A DNA stretch of 10,919 nt from DATEBA01 sp035288045. GTDB lineage: Bacteria > Actinomycetota > UBA4738 > HRBIN12. The stretch spans positions 1 to 10,919 of the forward strand of contig DATEBA010000027.1 of NCBI GenBank assembly GCA_035288045.1. The letters are read 5' to 3'. Both the position numbers and the translations under genes were made by a program. Every line of letters starts with the position of its first letter. Position 1 is the stretch's first letter. A model generated the notes under the pieces. That model was not told the DNA's origin and did no database searches. It was given only the letters and a program-made list of their open reading frames with translations. Of the stretch, positions 5,777 to 10,919 are shown one piece after another.

Positions 5777-7159
5777 CTAGCTGTTCATGTCCAGCGCCAG
5801 GCCGTCCAGGATGTCCGTTTCGGAGACCAGCGCGCGCTCGAACCCGAAGCGGCGCAACACGAGCGCGAGGATCATCGCTCCGGCTACGATCACGTCGCCG
5901 CGGCCCGGGGCCATGAACGGCAGCGCCGCGCGCTCGGGGTTCGTCATCCGCGCGAGCCGGTGGAGAGCGCCCTCGGCGTCGTCCGCGGCAAGCCACGTCC
6001 GGTGTATCGCCTCCGGGTCGTACCGGGGCAGGTCGAGCGCCATGGCCTGAACCGTTGTGGCCGTGCCCGCGACGGCGACGAGCGTGCGGGCGTCGTGGAC
6101 GGGGACGGCGGCCTCGACCTCCTCCAGGATCCCGAGGATCTCCGCCTCCATGGCCTCCAGCTCGACGATGGCGGGCGGATCGGTCCTGACGAAGCGTTCG
6201 GTGAGCCGAACGCTTCCCGTCTGCGTCGATATCGCCAAGAGCGGCTCCCCGGTGCCGACCACGAACTCGGTCGAGCCGCCTCCGATGTCCAACACGAGGA
6301 ACGGCGGGTCGGCGTCGAGACCGCGCGTCGCGCCCAGGAAGCAGAGCGCCGCCTCGCGTTCGCCGCTTACAACTTCGAGCTCGGAACCCGCCAGCTCGCG
6401 GACGGCCTTCGCGAGATCGTCGCGGTTCGACGCGTCGCGCACCGCGGCGGTGGCGGCGACGCGGATCCGCTCGGCGCCGAGGGCGCGAGCGCGCCTGGAG
6501 TACGACGCGAGGACCCCGAGGGTGCGTTCGAGAGACGCCGGATCGATCCGGCCGGTGGCGTCGACGCCCTCGCCGAGGCGTGTGATCACCATGTCGCGAG
6601 CGAGCTCCTGCAGCCAACCATCGTCAAGCGGCTCGACGACGAGTAGCCGGATCGAGTTCGTCCCCTGGTCGATCGCTGCAACGCGACCGGGGCGCTGCTC
6701 CGCGTGGACCGGGCCAACCCGTTCCGCGGTCCAGGCTCCGACGGGGTCCTCGCCGCCTGCGAGGTGATACGCGTGGTGCGCGTGAAGGCACTTCACTCCC
6801 GTGCGCGCGCCGCCGACACCGCCCCAGCCCAGGGACTCCTCGGCGTCCTTGGCACGGTCTCGCGCGTACGCGCGGTGCGCCTCCTCGAGCGCGGCGTCGA
6901 ACGCCTCGTCGTCGTGGACCCGATCGTTCAGCCTGCCGATCCAGCCCTCCGACTCCAGATGCGAGACCACCTTCACGGCGTGGCGACACGTCAGCCAGTA
7001 GCGCGTTGGGAAGGGATCGCCGTTGCCGTCGTAGGGGGCGTTGCGGATCACGAGCGGGTGGCCGCCGGTGCATCGCGCGACGACCGTGAACGGGGTGGTC
7101 GGCTCGCGACCCAGCTGCTCGCGGACCGCGTCGATGTCGCTCTGGCGTAGCTCCCCCAC
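5777..7159 (-). CDS. DUF501 domain fused to a Ppx/GppA-type phosphatase
   Basis: One 460-residue reading frame holding two domains that are usually separate neighbouring genes in Actinobacteria. Residues about 8-148 are DUF501: C30, PFPTRYWLTC (49-58), LESEGWIGRLN and GVKCLHAHHAYHLAGG (121-136); function unknown. Residues about 159-457 are an exopolyphosphatase/pppGpp phosphatase of the ASKHA fold: AIDQGTNSIRLLV (162-174), AATAAVRDASN (235-245), VSGEREAAL with the probable catalytic glutamate E267 or E269, VLDIGGGSTEF (289-299), VAGTATTVQ and SETDILDGLAL. The phosphatase part, about 300 residues, is the short Ppx form. At the junction there is no ATG, GTG or TTG in frame, so the fusion looks genuine. 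The GTG start at 7159 lies 10 bases after the S1-gene stop without a clear Shine-Dalgarno site. Whether it acts on polyphosphate or pppGpp is not decidable. Confidence 0.9.
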   Translation of the reverse strand: MGELRQSDIDAVREQLGREPTTPFTVVARCTGGHPLVIRNAPYDGNGDPFPTRYWLTCRHAVKVVSHLESEGWIGRLNDRVHDDEAFDAALEEAHRAYARDRAKDAEESLGWGGVGGARTGVKCLHAHHAYHLAGGEDPVGAWTAERVGPVHAEQRPGRVAAIDQGTNSIRLLVVEPLDDGWLQELARDMVITRLGEGVDATGRIDPASLERTLGVLASYSRRARALGAERIRVAATAAVRDASNRDDLAKAVRELAGSELEVVSGEREAALCFLGATRGLDADPPFLVLDIGGGSTEFVVGTGEPLLAISTQTGSVRLTERFVRTDPPAIVELEAMEAEILGILEEVEAAVPVHDARTLVAVAGTATTVQAMALDLPRYDPEAIHRTWLAADDAEGALHRLARMTNPERAALPFMAPGRGDVIVAGAMILALVLRRFGFERALVSETDILDGLALDMNS

Positions 7160-7169
7160 GGCGGGGAGC

Positions 7170-7595
7170 TTACTTGCGCTTGTGCTCGACGGAGCGCTTG
7201 TAGTCGACCTGGCGCTCCTCGCTCTGGCGCATGAACTTCTTGAGCATCGCCTCGAAGCTCGGGTCGCTCCCGCGCCGCGGGCGCGGGGCGCGGGGCTCGG
7301 GGTCCTGCAGGGCCTTTATCGAGAGGTCGATCTTGCCGTCCTCCTTGATGGCCACGATCTTGGCCTGGACGACGTCGTTCTCGCGGAGGTGGTCGTGGAC
7401 GTCCTTCACGTAGTTGCGATCGATCTCGGAGATGTGCACGAGACCCATCTTGCCGCTTTCCAACTGGAGGAACGCCCCGTAGGGAGTGATGCGCTGCACG
7501 GTTCCCTCCACGACCGCGCCGACCTCTAGCTCCGCTATCTCGACCCCTTTCCCGGCCCGTGGGCCTTCTCGACGAACTCCCAGGCAGGCGGCCAC
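7170..7595 (-). CDS. S1-domain RNA-binding protein (start uncertain)
   Basis: A small protein with one S1 (OB-fold) RNA-binding domain: VGAVVEGTVQRITPYGAFLQL, MGLVHISEI, VKDVHDHLRENDVVQAKIVAI and GKIDLSIKAL are all present, followed by a basic tail ending KRSVEHKRK. Such proteins bind RNA or ribosomes. The coordinates give the longest frame, from GTG 7595 (141 residues). That GTG overlaps a predicted -10 element (7594-7599), so it is unlikely to be in the mRNA. No other ATG, GTG or TTG precedes the domain. An ATA at 7536-7538, 5 bases after a GGGAAAGGGG run, would give a 122-residue protein starting I/M-AELEVGAVVEGTV, the usual place for this family. The downstream DUF501-Ppx gene begins 10 bases after the TAA stop, so the two are probably co-transcribed. 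The domain call is firm; the start is not. Confidence 0.88.
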   Translation of the reverse strand: MAACLGVRREGPRAGKGVEIAELEVGAVVEGTVQRITPYGAFLQLESGKMGLVHISEIDRNYVKDVHDHLRENDVVQAKIVAIKEDGKIDLSIKALQDPEPRAPRPRRGSDPSFEAMLKKFMRQSEERQVDYKRSVEHKRK

Positions 7596-7623
7596 TATCC
7601 CATCGGGTTCCGCGGCCCGTCAA
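7594..7623 (-). promoter_or_regulatory. Promoter of the S1/DUF501-Ppx operon
   Basis: On the - strand: TTGACG (7618-7623, 5 of 6 to the -35 consensus), 18 bases, then TGG-GATAGT with an extended -10 (GATAGT 7594-7599, 4 of 6). It is the best consensus promoter in the window. Predicted initiation is near 7587, in the gap divergent from the lipoprotein gene. Confidence 0.6.
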
Positions 7624-7661
7624 TACTCACTGCGGGGGTCACGGACGGGGGGTCACCGGGC

Positions 7662-8144
7662 ATGATCAAGGGTGTGAAGCCGTCGGCGCCCCTTCTTGCC
7701 CTAGTTGCGCTCCTCGCCTCGTGCACGGGTCGACCGGACGTCGAGGAGCGTTACCCCACTAGCACGCCGGCCGTCGAGACCCACACGTCCACGACCCCAC
7801 CCGTCGTGGCCGACCTCCCGGAGGAGGCGCTCCCGGTGCCCGAGCCCTCCCCATGGGCCGAGGTGAAGGGGGTCGAGACGGATCGCCCCCGCTCTAGCCC
7901 GGCGCTCCCGGGGAAGCCGTACCGGTTCCAGCTCTACACGCATTGCCGCATCGACTTCCGGGTCGACTTCGACGGGAGCTTCTGGCAGGCCTATCGGAGG
8001 TACGGCCGGCCCGACGACCCCTTCCAGCACGGGAGGATGACCCTCGTGTCCCCCCAGGTGGCGATCTTCGAGGCCAACCGCAGAGAGGTTCACATCTACT
8101 TCGTCCGTAACGACACGCCGAAGCCGGCGCTCGGCTGCCGCTGA
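7662..8144 (+). CDS. Putative lipoprotein of unknown function
   Basis: 160 residues. The N-terminus is a lipoprotein signal peptide: lysines at 3 and 6, hydrophobic stretch LLALVALLA and lipobox LASC with C21 as the lipid-attachment site. Next comes a Thr/Pro-rich spacer (about 31-66), as in cell-wall-spanning linkers. The C-terminal domain (about 85-160) contains YTHCRIDFRVDFDGSFWQA, PFQHGRMTLVSPQVAIFEA and EVHIYFVRN and looks like a small beta-rich fold. C95 and C159 are its only cysteines and could pair. I recall similar uncharacterised actinobacterial sequences with a THCG-type motif; no function is known to me. ATG 7662 follows a G-rich stretch (7647-7652); GTG 7674 is a possible later start. 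It is divergent from the S1 gene and lies on the strand opposite to the surrounding eno/ftsB/ppx genes, so it interrupts that cluster. Confidence 0.78.
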   Translation: MIKGVKPSAPLLALVALLASCTGRPDVEERYPTSTPAVETHTSTTPPVVADLPEEALPVPEPSPWAEVKGVETDRPRSSPALPGKPYRFQLYTHCRIDFRVDFDGSFWQAYRRYGRPDDPFQHGRMTLVSPQVAIFEANRREVHIYFVRNDTPKPALGCR

Positions 8145-8150
8145 CCGCGC

Positions 8151-8405
8151 TCAGGCCGCGAGCACGCGCTCCACGGCGAAGCCGTTCGCCGCGAGGGTCG
8201 CCGGGGCCTGCCCGGCCCCCACGATCCTGCCGTTGTCCTGGGTCGTCACCGCCCGAAGAGCGCTGTCGCCTCCGGGGAAGGGCGTGACGGCCACCCGGGC
8301 GCGGCCCTTCCTGCCGAACGTGCCGTCCCGCCTTCCGTCCGGTCTGTAGCGGACGACGGCGAAGTCGTCGGTGGCCTTCATCGCGTATCCGCCAGCGATC
8401 CATCC
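8151..8405 (-). pseudogene. Remnant of a delta-60-repeat protein
   Basis: An ATG-initiated frame of 76 codons (8381 down to a TGA at 8151) carries DDFAVVRYRPDG, GTFGRKGRARVAV and AVTTQDNGRIVGAGQA, matching about one unit of the delta-60 repeat, which is normally present in many tandem copies in large secreted proteins. The match continues upstream of the ATG in the same frame (WIAGGYA, to about 8405), where it can no longer be coding from a visible start. It then fades into sequence unlike the family, before ftsB. No signal peptide, no second repeat and no good ribosome site are seen. I interpret it as a decayed fragment; a functional 76-residue protein is the alternative. It is convergent with the lipoprotein gene, 6 bases apart. 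Confidence 0.6.
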
Positions 8406-8460
8406 GGCACGCTGCCCGGTCGATCGGCCATTACGCCGTCGGAATGGCGCCGGGACAGCG

Positions 8461-8790
8461 TCAGCAGATGGATGGAACGCTCGGGCCGTCCCCGTCCACG
8501 GTGACGAACGCGATCTCGCCGGGCATCACCATCCCCAGGCACTCGCGCGCGAGGCGCTCGAGGTAGGCGGGGTCGCGCAGATTGCGCATCTCGGCCTGCA
8601 TCTGCCGGTTCGCCTCCTGGATCGCGACCGCAGTCTGCTCGAGACCTTCGATCCTCGCACGCTGCTCCAGGTACTCGCGAACAGGAACGATCGAGGCGAT
8701 GCCGGCAGAGAGGATCAGCACGGCAAGGAGCGCTGCCCGCCCCGTCAGCTTGGGCCTGGGTCCGGCGATCGCCTCGGTCCGCGCGCTCAC
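8461..8790 (-). CDS. FtsB/DivIC-type cell-division (septum formation initiator) protein
   Basis: 109 residues with the standard bitopic layout: a short cytoplasmic N-terminus, one membrane segment (about 19-37), an extracytoplasmic coiled coil (about 40-71, REYLEQRARIEGLEQ onward) and the conserved motif DPAYLERLARECLGMVMPGE (73-92). In characterised bacteria this protein joins FtsL and FtsQ/DivIB in the divisome and helps trigger septal wall synthesis. It starts at GTG 8790, which overlaps the enolase stop by four bases (GTGA, 8787-8790), a pattern typical of translational coupling; the enolase tail supplies the GGCGG upstream. The eno-ftsB pairing is characteristic of Actinobacteria and also seen elsewhere. 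The tail after the motif is short and ends with a lone cysteine (C109), besides C84 in the motif. Confidence 0.9.
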   Translation of the reverse strand: MSARTEAIAGPRPKLTGRAALLAVLILSAGIASIVPVREYLEQRARIEGLEQTAVAIQEANRQMQAEMRNLRDPAYLERLARECLGMVMPGEIAFVTVDGDGPSVPSIC

Positions 8791-10067
8791 CCGCCGCCCC
8801 TCGCGAGGGCCGCGCGGCCCGCGTAACGAGCGGTCTCGGAGAGCTCCTCCTCGATGCGGAGTAGCTGATTGAACTTGGCGGTACGCTCACCGCGCGAAGG
8901 CGCGCCCGCCTTTATCTGACCGGCGTTCGTCGCGACGGCCAGGTCGGCGATCGTCGCGTCCTCGGTCTCTCCGGAGCGGTGGGACACCACGACCCCGTAT
9001 CGGTTCCGCGCCGCGAGCGCCATCACGTCAAGGGTCTCGGTGAGCGTGCCGATCTGGTTCACCTTCACGAGGATCGCGTTGGCGACCCGCTCGCGGAGCC
9101 CTCGGTTCAATCGCTCCACGTTAGTGACGAACAGATCGTCGCCCACGAGCTGGCAGCTCGAGCCGAGCGCCGCCGTGAGCTGCGCCCAGCCCTCCCAGTC
9201 GTCCTCGGCGAGCCCGTCCTCGATCGAGACGATCGGGAACGAGTCGAGCAGTTCTCGGTAGAACGCGACCATGTCGACGGCGGAGCGCTCGGATCCCTCG
9301 AGCCGGTAGCGGCCGTCCTCGTGGATCTCCGAGGCCGCCGGATCCATCGCGATCGCCACCTCGTCGCCGGGCTCGAGACCTGCCGCCTCGATCGCCCGGA
9401 CGAGGGCGGAGCAGGCGTCTCTCGCCGTGGCGAGCTGCGGCGCGAACCCGCCTTCATCGCCCACCCCGGTCGACAGCCCCTGCTCCTTCAGAATGGCGCG
9501 CAGCGCGTGGAAGACCTCGACGCCCCACCGGAGCGCCTCGCCGAAGGACGCGGCGCCGTGCGGCGCAATCATGAACTCCTGGAGCTCGAGCGCATTGTCG
9601 GCGTGGCGCCCGCCGTTGATCACGTTCATGAGCGGCACGGGCAGCACGTGCGCGTTCGGACCGCCGAGGTAGCGGTAGAGCGGGAGCTCGAGCGAGGACG
9701 CCGCAGCCTTCGCGACCGCAAGCGAGACTCCTAGGATGGCGTTCGCCCCGAGGCGACTCCTATCCGCCGTGCCGTCGAGCTCCAGCAACGCGTCGTCTAT
9801 GCCCCGTTGGTCGAGGGCATCGAGACCCTGGATCGCGGGCGCGATCGCCTCGGCCACGTTCGACACGGCTCGCCTGACGCCCCGTCCGCCGTAGCGCTTC
9901 GGGTCGTCGTCGCGTAGCTCGAGCGCCTCGTGCTCGCCCGTCGAGGCTCCGCTCGGAACGCCCGCGCGGCCGAACGCACCGTCGTCGAGCACGACGTCGA
10001 CCTCCACGGTCGGGTTGCCTCGGGAGTCGAGGATCTCGCGGGCGGAGACGGAGACGATCGAGGACAT
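8787..10067 (-). CDS. eno: Enolase (phosphopyruvate hydratase)
   Basis: Converts 2-phosphoglycerate to phosphoenolpyruvate in glycolysis, as an Mg2+-dependent cytoplasmic enzyme. The 426 residues are full length. Visible signatures are VPSGASTGEHEALELRD (37-53) with the metal-loop serine, NVINGGRHADNALELQEFMI, VGDEGGFAP with the general-acid glutamate, SIEDGLAEDDW and GDDLFVTN with metal ligands, LVKVNQIGTLTET with the catalytic lysine, and SHRSGETEDATIADLAV plus KAGAPSRGERTAKFNQLLRIEEEL at the end. All key residues appear intact. ATG 10067 lacks a Shine-Dalgarno site but lies 9 bases after TAGAAT, so a near-leaderless mRNA is plausible. The stop overlaps the start of ftsB. The gene is divergent from the glycosyltransferase. 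Confidence 0.98.
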   Translation of the reverse strand: MSSIVSVSAREILDSRGNPTVEVDVVLDDGAFGRAGVPSGASTGEHEALELRDDDPKRYGGRGVRRAVSNVAEAIAPAIQGLDALDQRGIDDALLELDGTADRSRLGANAILGVSLAVAKAAASSLELPLYRYLGGPNAHVLPVPLMNVINGGRHADNALELQEFMIAPHGAASFGEALRWGVEVFHALRAILKEQGLSTGVGDEGGFAPQLATARDACSALVRAIEAAGLEPGDEVAIAMDPAASEIHEDGRYRLEGSERSAVDMVAFYRELLDSFPIVSIEDGLAEDDWEGWAQLTAALGSSCQLVGDDLFVTNVERLNRGLRERVANAILVKVNQIGTLTETLDVMALAARNRYGVVVSHRSGETEDATIADLAVATNAGQIKAGAPSRGERTAKFNQLLRIEEELSETARYAGRAALARGGG

Positions 10068-10076
10068 CGGGCCCCG

Positions 10077-10082
10077 ATTCTA
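10077..10082 (-). promoter_or_regulatory. Candidate -10 element of eno
   Basis: TAGAAT on the - strand, 9 bases before the eno ATG and identical to the hexamer before tRNA-Leu. No good -35 is seen. It lies in the 94-bp gap shared with the divergent glycosyltransferase. Confidence 0.5.
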
Positions 10083-10161
10083 GAGCGGGTGGGCAGTCGA
10101 GCCGGGGAAATCCGGCGGCGTTCGTGGTTCCGAGGCATCGGCCGGTGTATGTCTTTGCGCC

Positions 10162-10919
10162 ATGCGCGTCTGCCTCTGGCACGGCTGGCTGCTCGACGGC
10201 ACCGGCTCGAACGTCTACACGGCTAAGGCCGCGGAGGCCATGCGCCGCGCAGGTCACGACGTTCTGCTCGTCTGCCAGGAGCCACATCCGGAGCGGCTCG
10301 GGTTCGTAGATGAGCACGGGGCCGTCGACGCCTGCGGAGTCCACGACCTCGAGACGCTCGACGCGCCGCGCGCGCCCGGGCGAGCGGTCGTGCTCCGGCC
10401 CTCGATCGGCGACCTCCTCCCGGTCTTCGTGACGGACGAGTACGAGGGCTTCCGGGTGAAGCGGTTCGTCGAGCTCTCGGGAGAGGAACTGGATGCATAC
10501 CTCTCGCGGAACGTCGAGGCCCTGCGCGAAGCGGTGGCCTGGCACGGCTCCGAGGCAGTCGTCGCAGGACACGGCGTCCCCGGACCGGTCGTCGCGCTGC
10601 GCGCGCTCGGACCCGGCGCCTACGCCGCGAAGATCCACGGCAGCGACTACGAGTACGCGATCAAGTTACAGGAGCGCTACGCGAACCTAGCTCGCCAGGG
10701 CCTCGAGGGAGCCGTCGCCGTCACCGGAACGAGCGACGACGTGCTCGCGCGCATGGTGGAGACGATCCCCTCGATCGCCGGCCGCGTGCGCAAGGTCACC
10801 CCGGGTGTCGACGTCGACGCGTTCCGGCCGGCGCCGAGGCGGGAAGCGCTCCTCGCGACCGCCGACGCGATCGAGGCGAACGGCAGCCGCGAGCGGGGGC
10901 GGGCGGCGTCGCTCGACGA
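10162..10919 (+). CDS. GT4-like glycosyltransferase, N-terminal part (cut by window edge)
   Basis: An open frame from ATG 10162 runs off the window after about 252 codons without a stop. It begins MRVCLWHGWLLDGTGSNVYT and continues AKAAEAMRRAGHDVLLVCQE, the glycine-rich first strand-helix unit of GT-B retaining glycosyltransferases. Later it has KIHGSDYEYAI, VAVTGTSDDV and VTPGVDVDAFRP, the domain-linker signature of family GT4. These enzymes transfer sugars from nucleotide donors to lipids, polysaccharides or small molecules; the acceptor is unknown. The C-terminal donor-binding half is mostly missing. There is no Shine-Dalgarno site before the ATG. The segment 10328-10478 (GVHDLETLDAPRAPG to VKRFVELSG) resembles a variable acceptor-binding region. 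TTA at 10666-10668 is the only in-frame TTA I found in the window's genes. Family confidence is good, specific function unknown. Confidence 0.85.
   Translation, partial: MRVCLWHGWLLDGTGSNVYTAKAAEAMRRAGHDVLLVCQEPHPERLGFVDEHGAVDACGVHDLETLDAPRAPGRAVVLRPSIGDLLPVFVTDEYEGFRVKRFVELSGEELDAYLSRNVEALREAVAWHGSEAVVAGHGVPGPVVALRALGPGAYAAKIHGSDYEYAIKLQERYANLARQGLEGAVAVTGTSDDVLARMVETIPSIAGRVRKVTPGVDVDAFRPAPRREALLATADAIEANGSRERGRAASLD

Noticed and set aside
4475..6646. A 723-codon open frame on the + strand
   Set aside because: It lies antisense to phosphoesterase copy 2 and the Ppx fusion, is arginine-, glycine- and valine-rich, and shows no domain signal. Long antisense frames are expected in such GC-rich coding DNA.
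8151..8381. Annotating the delta-60 fragment as a normal small gene
   Set aside because: Homology extends upstream of its ATG and only about one repeat unit is left, so a remnant is the better reading.
1..10919. CRISPR array, insertion sequence, prophage or defence system
   Set aside because: I found no regularly spaced repeats, transposase or integrase motifs, terminal inverted repeats or defence-gene signatures. Apart from the phosphoesterase duplication the window is not repetitive.

Overview
The window is very GC-rich DNA with tightly packed genes. It most likely comes from an actinobacterium, probably a lineage outside the well-studied Streptomyces and Mycobacterium groups. Four things point that way: an enolase gene whose stop codon overlaps the start of an FtsB/DivIC-type cell-division gene; a DUF501 domain next to a Ppx/GppA phosphatase domain (eno, ftsB, DUF501 and ppx are neighbours in many Actinobacteria); several start codons only 9-10 nt after a TANNNT -10 element, as expected for leaderless mRNAs; and a tRNA without an encoded CCA end. 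I cannot name the genus from the sequence alone.

Left part (1-1745): the 3' end of rtcB (RNA ligase), then a YbaK-type aminoacyl-tRNA deacylase on the + strand. A degenerate receiver-domain protein with three unusual cysteines converges on it from the - strand. Divergent from that is a small eight-cysteine, zinc-ribbon-like protein. Middle part (1787-5680, all - strand): two tandem genes for exported PF04185 phosphoesterases, a membrane-anchored cyclophilin-type prolyl isomerase, and tRNA-Leu(UAA). The phosphoesterase copies share all eight mature-protein cysteines, an upstream promoter-like block and a 65-bp identical stretch, so they are a duplication with possible gene conversion.

Right part (5777-10067, mostly - strand): reading in the direction of transcription, enolase, ftsB, a remnant of a delta-60-repeat protein, then (after a divergent lipoprotein gene on the + strand) an S1-domain RNA-binding protein and a single 460-residue protein that fuses DUF501 to Ppx/GppA. 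A perfect 9-bp hairpin follows the fusion gene. The usual eno-ftsB-DUF501-ppx run is therefore present but interrupted. At the right edge, divergent from eno, is the N-terminal part of a GT4-like glycosyltransferase. It carries the only in-frame TTA codon I found in the genes of the window.

Most of the content is housekeeping. I see no CRISPR array, insertion sequence, prophage or defence system. The parts most worth a second look are the DUF501-Ppx fusion, the duplicated cysteine-rich secreted phosphoesterases with their shared promoter, the S1 gene whose only canonical start lies inside its own predicted promoter, and the delta-60-repeat remnant inside the eno/ftsB locus.
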